DNA of 33,930 bases from an uncultured Thalassotalea sp. (GCA_947502355.1 CANMZP010000037.1:1-33930); one strand, 5' to 3'; numbered from the stretch's first letter, positions 19,801 through 28,827 are shown. The notes: a model not told the origin generated them from the letters alone. Made by a program: numbers and translations.

Positions 19801-22085
19801 GCGAATTGAAAATGGCCAAGCAAAAAGCCGAAGAAGCAACGCGTGCAAAAAGTGACTTTTTGGCCAATATGAGCCATGAAATACGCACCCCAATGAATGC
19901 CATTATCGGCATGAGCTACCTTGCTTTACAAACAGAGCTGAGCAATAAACAGCTTGATTATGTCAATAAAATTCACAGTTCAGCTGATTCATTACTTGGT
20001 ATTATCAATGATATTTTAGACTTTTCTAAAATAGAAGCCGGTAAGCTTCATCTTGAAGAAATTCCTTTTAATCTTCATGACAGTATTGAGCATTTGGTCA
20101 ACACCATTGCCCATAAAAGCCAACAAAAAGAGTTGGAATTATTGGTTGATATTGATCCGCAGGTGCCAACTCATTTACTCGGTGATCCGTTAAGACTCGG
20201 GCAAATATTGTTAAACCTAGCAAACAACGCGATTAAATTTACCGATCAAGGCGAAATCATTATTAAAACCAAATTGGTTTCCCTTGATGCTGATAACGTC
20301 GTGTTAGAGTTTTGTGTAGCCGATACGGGGATCGGTATGACGAAAGAGCAACAGGGCAGGTTATTTCGTTCATTTAGCCAAGCCGATGCCTCTACTACTC
20401 GAAAATATGGCGGCACGGGGCTTGGTTTAACCATCAGTAAAACATTAACTGAAATGATGAAGGGTAAAATATGGGTGGAAAGCGAAGCCGATAAAGGCAG
20501 TAAATTTTATTTTACCGCTGAATTTGGCTCATCAAACCATGTAGAAACCAAGCCGCTTATTACGGAGCAAAGCTTGATAAATCTCCCCATGCTGATTGTT
20601 GATGACAGTCAGGCATCGCGAGAGATTTTGGAAAATCTGTGTGAAAGTTTAGGCTTTAGCCCTGATGTTGCTGCCTCGGGTGCTGAAGCTCTAGAGAAGC
20701 TCCGCTTGGCAGAGCAGCAAAACAATCCGTTTAAGTTGGTGTTATCGGATTGGAAAATGCCCATTATGGATGGTATTGAATTATCTGAAAAGATCACTCG
20801 TGATACAGACATTATGGAAAAACCCGTTTATATCATTGCTACGGCGTACGACCGAGACAAAATGTTACAAGAAGCTAAGCATATTACGCTTGCGGCCTCT
20901 ATAACCAAGCCGGTAACCTCATCGACCTTACTTGATACTGTGCTTAACGTCATGGACGAAGGGGCGACAGTGGTAGAACACACCAAGCAAAATAAACTGG
21001 ACACATCCGCTTTATCACAAATGGCCGGTGCCCGCGTACTCTTGGTAGAAGATAACGAGATTAACCAGCAAATCGCCTTGGAATTACTTACCATGGCCGG
21101 ACTGAACGTTAGCTTGGCCGAACATGGTCAACAAGCATTAGAAAAGCTTGATGAACAGGTATTTGATGTGGTGTTAATGGATGTGCAAATGCCGGTTATG
21201 GATGGTTACACCGCAACCCGTGAAATTCGTAAGTTGAGTCAGTTTGAACAGCTGCCCATTATTGCCATGACCGCCAATGCGATGTTGGGTGATAGAGACA
21301 AATGCATCGATTCGGGGATGAATGATCATTTGGCAAAACCCATTGACCCTGAACAAGTCTTTGCCACTTTAGCCAAATGGATTGATCCAGCGAAAATCAC
21401 CGACTCTGCGCCACAAAAACCTAAGTCTCGCGCGGAAAAAGGCAAGGTACTGCTGCCTGACTTTGATGTCGATATGGCCATGTCTCGATTGGCAAATAAT
21501 CGAAAAATGTTTATTAATATGCTGCAAAAAGTAAGTCAATCTGAACGTGATGCTCTCGCCCGAGTAGAAGCGTCTGTTATGCAAGGGGATTTGCAATCGG
21601 CCATTATTTGCATACATTCCCTTAAAGGGATTGCTGGAAATATTGGTGCCAACTTTATGATTGCCAGCGCCGAAAAGTTAGAGCTGTATCTTCTTGATGT
21701 GCAACGGTTAGAGCAATCCGTAAACGGTAAAACGCTAGCCGATTTAATCGCCCAGTGCCAACCATTGCTCGATAAAATGATCAATACCATTGATAAGGGG
21801 GTTGCCCTTTATAACAGTCAGCAAATCCCGTTAACCAATATGCCACCGGTTCCGGTTATTTCAGCCGAATTGTTGCGTGAAAAATTAACTCAGCTCCAGG
21901 AACTGATTGAAATGTTTGACTCATCGGCAATCGACTTTACTGATGAGTTGTTAGCGTTATCGTTAAATGAACCGTGTCAAAGGGCTGTAGGGATAATTCG
22001 AGAGCGTTTGAGTCGTTATGATTTTGAAAGTGCAGAGCAACTTGTTACATCGTTATTTGAGTCCCTCAAAAGTGAACACCCCTAG
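16884..22085 (+). CDS. Hybrid sensor kinase: helical sensor, SBP_3, Cache-like, PAS, HisKA, HATPase, REC, REC, HPt
   Basis: 1733 residues. A signal peptide (1-~25, ending TQAQS) leads to a helical sensor region (~47-160, with [14 protein letters not shown]) and a SBP_bac_3 domain (~185-405). Membrane segments lie at about 423-447 and 467-487, then a double-Cache-like periplasmic region (~490-795), a membrane segment (~802-825) and a PAS domain (~857-970). HisKA has H998 in MSHEIRTP; the ATPase keeps [16 protein letters not shown] and GGTGLGL. REC1 has D1289 (LSDWKMP), REC2 has D1433 (LMDVQMP), and the HPt has H1578 (HSLKG). The full His-Asp-His set permits an internal phosphorelay as in BvgS/EvgS, but no DNA-binding response regulator lies in the window. 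The two periplasmic ligand modules suggest an amino-acid-like and a second small-molecule input; ligands are unknown. The ribosome site is weak. Confidence 0.93.
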   Translation: MDNSLIKYFVLFFFLSVYFSQTQAQSAPIFAVAAQESQQTAIKPSSKAESITYKLMHFDEVLTSSVLSYGLTENKKWLDRYYDVDGELRALINTLSLKQGLEYRRISEQLNAVIVPLFDMELEAIALFEQGEREQALAILNSSAYSENKKRYSEIVFQLSTLIGEEPSGANATNDVDLLLTEEEKQWIEHNKVVVGIEHWPPILFFNDDGTLGGLSGEVVNQIAKKTGLQFEYKGGDWNSLLTQFQQGQIDLLPDTFMKSERKVHGSFSTPYFLVRELFFVKTDNHRFNTNFDLSNASIAIPKGYTTIEKIKSLYPNINIVLSSGIGESIDLVMSGKVDALLNSEVVVEDWLKQNNISGLRKINEDVIFPTSLHLYSHNQHPLLQSILQKGLDSLKVSDLMLTNNGVLNPNSPVLTQQSSEFSTLLTMVVIAIVILLLIAMSISSLVLKVDDNELATKFRSKRFKNSLILGLVILSIILIVSSAVVVRYAEKRNYESLEYSLNTLLTSTHQRLTVWVNYELELLNAIGKNKGLVASVEDLLQAPSTKEALLASDAQQQIRSFFKERESDSGTGSYGFFVIGPERTSLASRRDENVGSINLIQTNRPELLNKAFAGENVFVPPIRSDVFLNDTADIEHSKKPSTMFFLSPVRDASDQVIAVLAKRINFYGVFSSILSSGFIGQSGEIYALDKDGLLISNVRFEKHLREIGLIESHDRSSLNIRIANPGKNLVESKQKVKAQADWPLTFMAQDIVKQKSGSNLQGYRDYRGVYVVGSWLWDDMLGIGLAAEVDVDESLSLITILKYAIWSVLAFSLILMLGSTLFTLRVGTRATRALTRSRSELERLVKNRTEELQVNMIRTRTIIDNASDGIIVVNEQGTIQEFSPAAELIFGHSAHQAIGSNIAHYMNTPFHVKYLQRQKNGEVENSTLELIGHKKNGETIDIEVAVGSAEIDNNRIFTGIVRDTTLRKESERELKMAKQKAEEATRAKSDFLANMSHEIRTPMNAIIGMSYLALQTELSNKQLDYVNKIHSSADSLLGIINDILDFSKIEAGKLHLEEIPFNLHDSIEHLVNTIAHKSQQKELELLVDIDPQVPTHLLGDPLRLGQILLNLANNAIKFTDQGEIIIKTKLVSLDADNVVLEFCVADTGIGMTKEQQGRLFRSFSQADASTTRKYGGTGLGLTISKTLTEMMKGKIWVESEADKGSKFYFTAEFGSSNHVETKPLITEQSLINLPMLIVDDSQASREILENLCESLGFSPDVAASGAEALEKLRLAEQQNNPFKLVLSDWKMPIMDGIELSEKITRDTDIMEKPVYIIATAYDRDKMLQEAKHITLAASITKPVTSSTLLDTVLNVMDEGATVVEHTKQNKLDTSALSQMAGARVLLVEDNEINQQIALELLTMAGLNVSLAEHGQQALEKLDEQVFDVVLMDVQMPVMDGYTATREIRKLSQFEQLPIIAMTANAMLGDRDKCIDSGMNDHLAKPIDPEQVFATLAKWIDPAKITDSAPQKPKSRAEKGKVLLPDFDVDMAMSRLANNRKMFINMLQKVSQSERDALARVEASVMQGDLQSAIICIHSLKGIAGNIGANFMIASAEKLELYLLDVQRLEQSVNGKTLADLIAQCQPLLDKMINTIDKGVALYNSQQIPLTNMPPVPVISAELLREKLTQLQELIEMFDSSAIDFTDELLALSLNEPCQRAVGIIRERLSRYDFESAEQLVTSLFESLKSEHP

Positions 22086-22102
22086 GAAGTGAACAATCTT
22101 AG

Positions 22103-22267
22103 GAAGGGATAGGTTATGTCGATAACCAAAAAGAAACCATTTTAGCGGTGCATGATACGTTGGCAAACAACGAAACACTCAAGGATGTATTATTCCCACA
22201 TTTTACGGTGCAAGGTGCTAAACGGCGAGAGGGGCGTTTATTTCTTTTGGTTATTGAACCTAAATAG
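22103..22267 (+). pseudogene. Gene remnant after the sensor kinase
   Basis: A 54-codon frame without an ATG ends at TAG 22265 and looks like natural protein sequence: KETILAVHDTLANNETLKD, later REGRLFLLVIEPK. A good ribosome site AGGAAGGG with an ATG at 22116 lies at its front, but that ATG is in another frame and stops after 9 codons. A one-base shift in the A-rich stretch around 22126-22134 would join them into about 51 residues. So this is either a frameshifted small gene or a decayed gene end. A GTG at 22148 could start a 39-residue product. I do not recognise the family. Confidence 0.35.
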
Positions 22268-22271
22268 TACA

Positions 22272-23162
22272 TCAGTGGTTTAAGGTGTCTTGTAAGTACT
22301 TAAGAAATACCTGCAAGCGTTTAGGTTGAAACCGATCGCGATGGTACAAGATTGAAAAATCGACACTCGGTATGGTCCAATTATCAAAGACTTCGACCAG
22401 TTCGCCATTTTCTATGTGCTCGTTGCAATACATTTTTGGTACCCGAATAATGCCATTTGCATTGACGGCGCCTTTTATAAGTACACGTCCATTTTTACAT
22501 TCAAGCCTACCTTTAACCATCACATCCACCTGCTCTTTTGATGTTTTATGGGCAAAATGCCAGCGCTTTACCGAGCCTGTTAAGCAATTATGATCATGTA
22601 AGTCTTTAGGGTGAATGGGTTTGCCTTTTTGCTGAAGGTAAATGGGACTTGCTAAGGTAAGCATTTCAATGTCCATTAATTTTCGGGCAATAAACCCGGA
22701 GTCTTCCAATTTGCCCATACGAAAAGCAATATCGAATTCATCCTCAATAAGGTCAACTCTATGGCTGCTAAAGTCCAGATTGATTGTCACATCCGGGTAG
22801 CTTTGCATAAATTTTGTCGCAACTTCGGCAATAACGTTTTCACCTAAATAGCCACCCACGCAATTAATTTTTATGTTGCCTTTTATTTGCTCAATATCAT
22901 CGACAGCACCCAACAAGGCTTGATCAATCTCATTTAAGGCTTTATTGCATTGTGAGAAAAGTGTCTTGCCCGCTTCGGTTAACTTTAATGTTCGAGTGGT
23001 TCGAATTAATAATGTCACCCCCATGTGTTTTTCAAGGGCAGTAATTTGTCTAGAAACATGAGAGCGAGAAACGTTAAGCGCTTCGGCGGCTTTGGTGAAG
23101 TTGCCCAACTGGGCAATAAGCACAAACGAACGAATGTCGGCAAGATTAATATTATTGATCAT
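22272..23162 (-). CDS. LysR-family transcriptional regulator
   Basis: 296 residues with the start placed at the ATG at 23162 (MINNINLADIRSF), because LysR proteins begin a few residues before the helix-turn-helix; a longer frame up to 23303 would add 47 residues unlike the family and overlap the divergent promoter region. The HTH spans about residues 5-62 (NFTKAAEALNVSRSHVSRQI), and the effector-binding domain follows from about 90 (GYLGENVIAEVATKFMQSYP). It belongs to the group resembling CrgA/AaeR-type regulators of aromatic or aldehyde metabolism, but the ligand is unknown. It is divergent from a short-chain dehydrogenase 144 bases away, which is the classic arrangement of a LysR activator and its target. 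Confidence 0.92.
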   Translation of the reverse strand: MINNINLADIRSFVLIAQLGNFTKAAEALNVSRSHVSRQITALEKHMGVTLLIRTTRTLKLTEAGKTLFSQCNKALNEIDQALLGAVDDIEQIKGNIKINCVGGYLGENVIAEVATKFMQSYPDVTINLDFSSHRVDLIEDEFDIAFRMGKLEDSGFIARKLMDIEMLTLASPIYLQQKGKPIHPKDLHDHNCLTGSVKRWHFAHKTSKEQVDVMVKGRLECKNGRVLIKGAVNANGIIRVPKMYCNEHIENGELVEVFDNWTIPSVDFSILYHRDRFQPKRLQVFLKYLQDTLNH

Positions 23163-23188
23163 ACTTCTATCAGTATTTACAGGATTAT

Positions 23189-23206
23189 TGTTGCAGTATA
23201 GCAACA
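23189..23206. promoter_or_regulatory. Candidate LysR operator between regulator and dehydrogenase
   Basis: TGTTGC-N6-GCAACA is a perfect 6-bp inverted repeat in the divergent intergenic region, 27 bases from the LysR start. It has the length and symmetry of a LysR binding site. A related ATTGCAGCAACA lies near 23263. Binding by the neighbouring LysR is inferred from position. Confidence 0.5.
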
Positions 23207-23306
23207 GTGTTTCAACTAGGGGACTATATATTAACAAAGCCAAGTTTTTTAATATAGCGCCATTGCAGCAACATTGGCTGCCAACTTTATATTGAGGTAA
23301 CAATTA

Positions 23307-24026
23307 ATGAAAAAATTAATCGTAATTACCGGCGCAAGCTCGGGTATTGGTGAAGCTATTGCACGTCGTTTAAGTGATGCAGGCCATCCACTTCTTCTTT
23401 TAGCGCGTCGTGTTGATCGTTTAGTTGCCCTTAACTTACCAAACACCTTATGTGAAAAGGTCGACGTTACAGATAAAGCGACGTTTGATGCGGCGATTGC
23501 CAAAGCCGAACAAACGTTTGGTCCTGCTGATGGATTAATTAACAACGCCGGTTGTATGCTACTTGGTCAAATTGATACCCAAGATGCATCAGAGTGGAAG
23601 CGTATGTTTGATGTGAATGTATTAGGTTTGTTAAACGGTATGCAGGCGGTATTATCACCAATGATGTCTCGCAGCAGCGGTACTATCATTAACATTAGCT
23701 CAATTGCGGGTAAGAAAACCTTCCCTAATCACGCGGCGTATTGTGGTACTAAGTTTGCCGTACATGCGATTTCTGAAAATGTTCGTGAAGAAGTGGCAGA
23801 GTCGAATGTACGTGTTACCACTATCGCTCCCGGTGCGGTTGAAACGGAGCTGTTATCGCATACCAGCTCTCAAGAAATCAAAGACGGTTACGGCGAATGG
23901 AAAGAATCAATGGGTGGTGTATTAGCCGCTGATGATATTGCTCGTGCCGTTGAGTTTGCTTATAACCAACCTCAAAATGTGTGTATTCGTGAAATTGCCT
24001 TAGCACCAACGAAGCAACAACCGTAA
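23307..24026 (+). CDS. Short-chain dehydrogenase/reductase (classical SDR)
   Basis: 239 residues, one Rossmann domain. The cofactor motif TGASSGIG is at 8-15, NNAG at 79-82, the catalytic serine region NISSIAG near 129-135, and YCGTK gives Y145 and K149. Basic residues after beta-2 (LLARRVDRL) suggest NADP(H) preference. It is like the YdfG/serine-dehydrogenase type of broad oxidoreductase; the substrate is unknown. The ribosome site GAGG sits 9 bases before the ATG, and a strong terminator follows. Control by the divergent LysR is likely. Confidence 0.93.
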   Translation: MKKLIVITGASSGIGEAIARRLSDAGHPLLLLARRVDRLVALNLPNTLCEKVDVTDKATFDAAIAKAEQTFGPADGLINNAGCMLLGQIDTQDASEWKRMFDVNVLGLLNGMQAVLSPMMSRSSGTIINISSIAGKKTFPNHAAYCGTKFAVHAISENVREEVAESNVRVTTIAPGAVETELLSHTSSQEIKDGYGEWKESMGGVLAADDIARAVEFAYNQPQNVCIREIALAPTKQQP

Positions 24027-24046
24027 ACTCATTGATATGACGTTTT

Positions 24047-24084
24047 AAAAGCCACAATAGCTCGAATGGTTATTGTGGCTTTTT
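24047..24084 (+). terminator. Terminator of the SDR gene
   Basis: AAAAGCCACAATA (24047-24059) pairs perfectly over 13 bases with TATTGTGGCTTTT (24071-24083), followed by T residues. The A and T flanks make it able to work in both directions. Confidence 0.9.
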
Positions 24085-24177
24085 GGTATTACAAATAGAT
24101 GAAAAACCGCTGGCGATCAACCAAAGCCTTATTTCGTACGTATAACCTAAAATTAAGATGACGCGAGGTAGGTAATA

Positions 24178-25005
24178 ATGCATCAGGTCAAAATACTGGC
24201 GACAATGGCGCCATTATGGCTTATAGGCAATGTTTGTCAGGCCATAGACGTTACGGTGACAAATCCTGGTTTGACAAAGCCGGATTATGAAAAAGTGCAA
24301 CAATGGATAAATCATGGTGTTCAAGCCGTTCAAATTACCTTAACTGATATCCCACAGTCTGCAATTACGTTTAATGTTGTGCTGCATAAAAATGCGCAAG
24401 AGCCGGTCCCTTGGGCGCAGGTTCAAAGGGGATACCCCAACGCCATTAAGTTGCACATAGACCAACATGCTAGCTTGCCAGCTTTTATTAACGACTGGAC
24501 GCTTTATCATGAAATATCGCATTTATATTTGCCTTATCTCGATTACGCCTCTTTCTGGTTAAACGAAGGGTTTGCTAGCTATCTTCAGTACCTTGCTATG
24601 TATCGCGTCAACGTCTTATCCTCTGAGCAGTTTATTCAACGTATACAAAGTGGCCTTAAACGGGGAATAAAGAATCATAGAAATAGCCCAGGCAAGCTTG
24701 CGCATGTGAGTGCCAATATGTGGGAGTTGCGTGCTTTTCGACGGGTATATTGGACGGGCGCGGCATTTTTTATGGAAGTAGATAAACAACTCATAGACAA
24801 AGGACAAGACCTTACTATTATCATCAGTCGCTATAGTCAATGCTGCTTAGCAGAAGAGGCTAGTGGTAGAGAGTTAATGCGTCAGTTGGATAAAATCAGC
24901 AACAGCGATATCTTTACAACAACCTATCAACGATACCTGTATCGAACCGATTTTCCGAAAGTCCCCAAACATTGGCTGACCGTGATTGCACAGCATTACC
25001 AGTAG
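24178..25005 (+). CDS. Secreted M1/M61-like zinc metallopeptidase core
   Basis: 275 residues with a likely Sec signal peptide (1-22, ending CQA-IDV). H111-E112-x-x-H115 (YHEISH) plus E130 in NEGFAS form a gluzincin zinc site with the M1/M61 spacing. YWTGAAFFMEVD near 190-205 resembles the helical part of these families. M1 and M61 enzymes are usually 500 residues or more and bring a beta domain before the catalytic core; here only the core remains, so this is a minimal member. Substrate and activity are unknown. A ribosome site GAGGTAGG precedes the start. It is a single gene. Confidence 0.8.
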   Translation: MHQVKILATMAPLWLIGNVCQAIDVTVTNPGLTKPDYEKVQQWINHGVQAVQITLTDIPQSAITFNVVLHKNAQEPVPWAQVQRGYPNAIKLHIDQHASLPAFINDWTLYHEISHLYLPYLDYASFWLNEGFASYLQYLAMYRVNVLSSEQFIQRIQSGLKRGIKNHRNSPGKLAHVSANMWELRAFRRVYWTGAAFFMEVDKQLIDKGQDLTIIISRYSQCCLAEEASGRELMRQLDKISNSDIFTTTYQRYLYRTDFPKVPKHWLTVIAQHYQ

Positions 25006-25322
25006 GAAAGACACTATACAACTTTTAAGGTTCCCCCATAGAAAATCGCCTAAAGTTGATTTTTTGAGCATAAAAATTAAATTATCTCGCGCCGCTCTGG
25101 TTTTGGCCATTGCTGGTTGATTACGCACTGTTGATCCTAAAATAAAGAGTCTTGTTTTAAATGCTGTGGTGCAGGGTTCACGTCTGCGCCTTTTTGTATC
25201 TAAAGTTTGAAAAAACGATTAACTGGCATTTAAGGCCAGTGCTATAATGCAGCTATCAATTCCCTAATTCTGCCAAAACGGATTGTTTCTTTTCGCAGAA
25301 CACTTAACCACCTGAGACGTAT
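25006..25322. other. Intergenic region upstream of the RNA helicase
   Basis: 317 bases without a convincing gene. The last 80 bases hold a good promoter (25219-25248); the long leader of about 70 bases after it is typical of cold-responsive helicase genes, but no cold-shock element is recognised. Confidence 0.5.
25219..25248 (+). promoter_or_regulatory. Promoter of the RNA helicase gene with an inverted repeat in the spacer
   Basis: A perfect -10 TATAAT (25243-25248) has a TTAACT -35-like box 18 bases upstream. An inverted repeat ACTGGC-N7-GCCAGT (25222-25240) fills the spacer and could be an operator or a chance palindrome. Confidence 0.55.
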
Positions 25323-26507
25323 ATGCCATTTTCAAAACTTGGATTGTCCACACCGATTACCAATGCCCTAAGCGAATTAGGTTATGACGCCCCAACTAAA
25401 ATCCAGCAACAGGCCATTCCTGTGGTGCTAACCGGCAAAGATTTAATTGCGGCGGCAGAAACTGGAACAGGGAAAACGGCAAGCTTTGTTTTACCTATGT
25501 TGCAGTTATTCAACAAAGACAGAAAGTTAAGGGGCAAACGCATTCGTGCCCTTATTCTAACCCCGACGCGCGAGCTTGCCGTGCAAGTGCAAACTAGCAT
25601 TGAGCACTACAGTAAACACCTTAACTTAAGCTCGATCGCCTTGTATGGTGGCGTTGATTCTGCGCCGCAGGTACAAAAGTTGATTTGGGGTGTCGATATT
25701 GTCGTTGCCACACCTGGACGTTTATTGGATTTGGCGTTTCAACGGGCGCTGCATTTTGATGAGCTAGAAATGCTGGTGCTAGATGAAGCCGATAGAATGC
25801 TGGATATGGGCTTTATTGACGACATTAATAAAATTATTGACCGTCTGCCTAGCCAAAGGCAAACCTTATTATTTTCGGCAACCATCTCTAATGATGTTCG
25901 TCATTTGGCAAAAACCGCCATTAAAAGCGATGCACATCAAATCGCGATAAAAACCAACAGCCAGTCAAAGCCTAAAATCAATCAGTGGTTAGTCACCATT
26001 GATAAAACCAATAAATCGGCATTACTAAGCCATTTAATTAAAGAGCATAACTGGCAACAAGCGCTAATTTTTATTGAAACCAAACACGGCGCGGCCAAAT
26101 TGGTGTCGCAACTTGAGAAGCGGGGCATAGCCGCTGAATCTCTTCATGGTGGGCGTACCCAAGCAAACCGTGAGCAAATTTTAGCGGATTTTAAGTCGGG
26201 AAAAATCAAGTTCCTTGTGGCCACGGGTATTGCGGCGAGAGGTATTGATATTGGTGAGTTAAACCGAGTCATAAATTATGATTTGCCAGATAAAGTAGAT
26301 GATTATATTCATCGCATTGGCCGAACGGGTCGTGCGGGTTTAACGGGTGAAGCCGTTTCATTTGTGTCCAAAGATAATTTTCGTAATCTGTGTGCGATTG
26401 AATCTCGTTTAGGGCATATTATTGAGCGCAAAGACGTCCCTGAATTTCCGGTTAAAAAAGTCGTCCCTATCTCTATTTTAAACTACGTGCCGAAAAATAA
26501 ACGTTAA
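25323..26507 (+). CDS. DEAD-box RNA helicase, RhlE-like
   Basis: 394 residues with the complete two-RecA core and only a short basic tail. Visible motifs are the Q motif (F3, Q28), motif I AETGTGKT (45-52), Ia PTRELA, DEAD (154-157), SAT (185-187), motif V TGIAARGID (~301-309) and motif VI HRIGRTGR (330-337). It unwinds short RNA duplexes using ATP, probably in ribosome assembly or RNA decay. Two positions differ from the commonest form: Glu replaces Gln in motif I, and Gly replaces the usual Asp in motif V (TD to TG). RhlE itself has a longer C-terminal tail, so I give no gene symbol. It is a single gene with its own promoter. Confidence 0.92.
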   Translation: MPFSKLGLSTPITNALSELGYDAPTKIQQQAIPVVLTGKDLIAAAETGTGKTASFVLPMLQLFNKDRKLRGKRIRALILTPTRELAVQVQTSIEHYSKHLNLSSIALYGGVDSAPQVQKLIWGVDIVVATPGRLLDLAFQRALHFDELEMLVLDEADRMLDMGFIDDINKIIDRLPSQRQTLLFSATISNDVRHLAKTAIKSDAHQIAIKTNSQSKPKINQWLVTIDKTNKSALLSHLIKEHNWQQALIFIETKHGAAKLVSQLEKRGIAAESLHGGRTQANREQILADFKSGKIKFLVATGIAARGIDIGELNRVINYDLPDKVDDYIHRIGRTGRAGLTGEAVSFVSKDNFRNLCAIESRLGHIIERKDVPEFPVKKVVPISILNYVPKNKR

Positions 26508-26532
26508 CCTATTCTACGTAAATTTATAAAAC

Positions 26533-26563
26533 AGCAGGCACAGATACTTTTTCTGTGTCTGCT
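26533..26563 (+). terminator. Hairpin after the RNA helicase gene
   Basis: AGCAGGCACAGA pairs with TCTGTGTCTGCT over 12 bp (one G-T pair) around a TACTTTT loop. No long T tract follows on the plus strand, so it may be a weak terminator or an mRNA-stabilising hairpin. Confidence 0.5.
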
Positions 26564-26642
26564 TAGCTGTCGATTAAATCTTGCCCAAAACACCATTAGC
26601 CTTTAAATTATTTATATTCGAATATTTATGAAAGGACTGAAC

Positions 26643-27296
26643 ATGAAAAAAATTGCGGTTATTTTATCGGGTTGTGGTGTTTATGATGGCGCTGAAATAA
26701 ATGAATCCGTGTTAACCTTGCTGCACATTGCCAAGCATGGCGCGAGTTATCAATGTTTTGCCCCTGATATTGAGCAAATGCACGTTATAAATCATCTTAG
26801 CGGCGAAGAAATGCAGCCAAATCGAAATGTTTTGGTTGAAGCTGCCCGGATCGCCCGAGGCGAAATAAAACCAACAACAGCCCTTAATGTTGACGATTTT
26901 GATGCCCTAATATTACCGGGTGGATTTGGCGCCGCTAAGAATTTATCGAACTTTGCCACCGATGGTGCCAATGCCCAAATGAATGATGAAGTGCTTAGTG
27001 CATGTAAGGCATTTGCCAATGCGAATAAACCCGTTGGCTACATTTGTATTGCCCCGGCAATGATCCCGCTTGTTTATGGCAAAGATGCAATTGCAACAAT
27101 CGGCAACGATGCCGATACAGCCGCCGCAATTGAACGGATGGGCGGCCAACATGTCAATTGTCCGGTAGAGGCGTTTGTTGTTGATGAGAAAAATAAAGTG
27201 GTAAGTACACCCGCGTATATGCTGGCGCAATCGATTTTAGAAGCCGATGCGGGGATCAGTAAACTGGTTGCAAAAGTTATAGAGTTAAGTCACTAG
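26643..27296 (+). CDS. elbB: ElbB glyoxalase-like protein (DJ-1/PfpI family)
   Basis: 217 residues, the same length as E. coli ElbB. The start at 26643 is chosen over an in-frame ATG at 26628 because AAAGGA (26631-26636) sits six bases before it and the family begins MKKIAVIL. Diagnostic blocks are GCGVYDGAEINESV (10-23), LPGGFGAAKNLSNFA (~91-105) and the nucleophile region GYICIAPA with C135. The family is named for a link to early isoprenoid synthesis; E. coli ElbB has glyoxalase activity on glyoxal in vitro, though its role in the cell is not settled. It is a single gene with a GC-rich hairpin after it. Confidence 0.95.
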   Translation: MKKIAVILSGCGVYDGAEINESVLTLLHIAKHGASYQCFAPDIEQMHVINHLSGEEMQPNRNVLVEAARIARGEIKPTTALNVDDFDALILPGGFGAAKNLSNFATDGANAQMNDEVLSACKAFANANKPVGYICIAPAMIPLVYGKDAIATIGNDADTAAAIERMGGQHVNCPVEAFVVDEKNKVVSTPAYMLAQSILEADAGISKLVAKVIELSH

Positions 27297-27309
27297 CGCA
27301 CTTGGTTTT

Positions 27310-27330
27310 GGGGCTTTATTTCAAAGCCCC
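27310..27330 (+). terminator. Probable terminator after elbB
   Basis: GGGGCTTT / AAAGCCCC with a 5-base loop, 13 bases after the elbB stop. The tail TTGTCGCTTT is only partly T-rich, so it is weaker than the other terminators here. Confidence 0.6.
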
Positions 27331-27407
27331 TTGTCGCTTTCGGGTCATGTCTTTTTCTTCATTGTAAACCCATGCCATACTTAAAGGTCATTCAACTAAT
27401 AACCACA

Positions 27408-28118
27408 TTAGCCACACGTTATTGCGCTATCAAGTGCCAACTCCACCATATTATTAAACGAAGTCTGTCTTTCTTGCGGGCTCATTTCGCCACCATTTAT
27501 CATATGATCTGAAACCGTCAACATACTTAATGCTTTCACACGATATTGAGCGGCAATGGTGAACAGTGCAGCAGACTCCATATCTAATGCCAGAATGTTC
27601 ATTCTTTGTAAAGCGGGCATCAAGGTTTCGGGATCTTCATAAAAGAAATCGTTTGTGAAAATATTACCGTAGCAAATATCTAAGCCTTTTTGCTCTGCTA
27701 CCTGCCAGCAGGTTCTCAACATTTCAAAATCTGGGGCCGCGGCATAATCATAGCCTGCAAACCTTGCTCTGTTCATTGCGTTACCGGTACTTGCTGCCGT
27801 TGGCACAATGATATCTCGAAGTGAAACATCATTGGATACAGCACCACAACTGCCGACTCGAATGAGTTTTTTAACCGCAAATTCATTAATTAATTCGTTG
27901 GCATAAATTGCTATTGAAGGCGTCCCCATTCCATGTGCCATCACAGAAATGAGCTTGCCTTGATATTCTCCCGTAAAGCCAAGCATATTTCGTACATCAC
28001 AAACTTGCTTTACCTTGGTCAAATAGGTTTCGGCAATAAATTTTGCTCTTAATGGGTCTCCTGGCATTAATACGGTTTCGGCAAAATCGCCTAGGTCGGC
28101 GTTAATGTGTGGTGTCAT
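27408..28118 (-). CDS. deoD: Purine nucleoside phosphorylase DeoD
   Basis: 236 residues, as expected. The enzyme cleaves purine (deoxy)ribonucleosides with phosphate to free base and (deoxy)ribose 1-phosphate in the cytosol, as a hexamer. Residues known from the E. coli enzyme are all in place with the same numbering: H4, G20, R24, R43, R87, S90, E181, D204 and R217. Other deo genes are not adjacent, so it stands alone. AAGGAC lies about 7 bases before the ATG. It converges with elbB and is divergent from the VOC gene. Confidence 0.97.
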   Translation of the reverse strand: MTPHINADLGDFAETVLMPGDPLRAKFIAETYLTKVKQVCDVRNMLGFTGEYQGKLISVMAHGMGTPSIAIYANELINEFAVKKLIRVGSCGAVSNDVSLRDIIVPTAASTGNAMNRARFAGYDYAAAPDFEMLRTCWQVAEQKGLDICYGNIFTNDFFYEDPETLMPALQRMNILALDMESAALFTIAAQYRVKALSMLTVSDHMINGGEMSPQERQTSFNNMVELALDSAITCG

Positions 28119-28246
28119 TGCAATGTCCTTACTAAAGTTTGAAATTAAATTGTGATAGGTTAATGGTGATAAGTTAATTGTAGTCGAACCGGTTTCTTAA
28201 ATTAGGAATCACAAAGTATTTAATTTATATAATAATAAGGTAGTTT

Positions 28247-28684
28247 ATGTCGTTAACACCGTTTCATTTAGCAATTCAGGTAAGAGACTTGCAAGAGGCT
28301 CGTGAATTTTACGGTACTAAATTGGGCTTTCCAGAAGGGCGTAGCAGTGATCAGTGGATTGACTTTGATATGTTTGGTCACCAATTTGTGGTGCATTTAA
28401 ACCCTACTTTGGGCAAACAAGGTAAGGTAAATCAAATTGCCAATCACGTTGATGGCCATGGCGTCCCCGTTCCGCATTTTGGGGTGGTAATGGCATTTGA
28501 TGACTGGCAATGCTTTGCAAAACAGCTACAAAGCATTATCGATAATTTTATTATTGAGCCCTACATACGCTTTGCAGGAGAAGCCGGTGAGCAGGGGACG
28601 TTGTTTTTTACCGATCCTTCAGGAAACGCACTTGAGTTTAAAGGATTTCGCAATATTGAAGCACAGTTATTCAATAAAGGCTGA
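28247..28684 (+). CDS. VOC-superfamily (glyoxalase/bleomycin-resistance/dioxygenase) protein
   Basis: 145 residues, two beta-alpha-beta-beta-beta modules. Predicted metal ligands are H7 (FHLAIQV), H77 (VPHFGVVM) and E130 (NALEFKGF), the usual pattern for a metal-dependent VOC protein. [10 protein letters not shown] is the typical C-terminal signature. The reaction is unknown; this subgroup is common in marine Proteobacteria and is often annotated as a glyoxalase. The ribosome site AAGGTAG precedes the start. Confidence 0.9.
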   Translation: MSLTPFHLAIQVRDLQEAREFYGTKLGFPEGRSSDQWIDFDMFGHQFVVHLNPTLGKQGKVNQIANHVDGHGVPVPHFGVVMAFDDWQCFAKQLQSIIDNFIIEPYIRFAGEAGEQGTLFFTDPSGNALEFKGFRNIEAQLFNKG

Positions 28685-28710
28685 CGGCTTTTGAAAAGTA
28701 AACGGGCATA

Positions 28711-28738
28711 AGTAAATGTTGAAAAGTAAATGTTCAAT
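28711..28738 (+). repeat. Imperfect 14-bp tandem repeat
   Basis: AGTAAATGTTGAAA is followed directly by AGTAAATGTTCAAT (12 of 14 identical). A further GAAAAGTAAA copy is at 28693. It lies in the gap before the small cysteine peptide gene, possibly in its promoter region. Confidence 0.45.
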
Positions 28739-28827
28739 AAAATCGAATATCATTATTGATTTTAACCGTTTTAACACAACACCTATACGTTGTACTTTAA
28801 AGGTGAACTTTAAACAGGAGAAATCAA

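Noticed and set aside
23163-23303. N-terminal extension of the LysR protein by 47 residues
   Set aside because: The extension is unlike LysR proteins, which begin close to the HTH, and it would cover the divergent promoter region.
24874-25128. A minus-strand 84-residue frame over the end of the metallopeptidase gene
   Set aside because: It largely mirrors the coding strand, lacks a ribosome site and shows no domain.
26628-26642. ATG at 26628 as the elbB start
   Set aside because: AAAGGA lies between the two ATG codons and is correctly spaced only for the one at 26643, which also gives the family's usual length.
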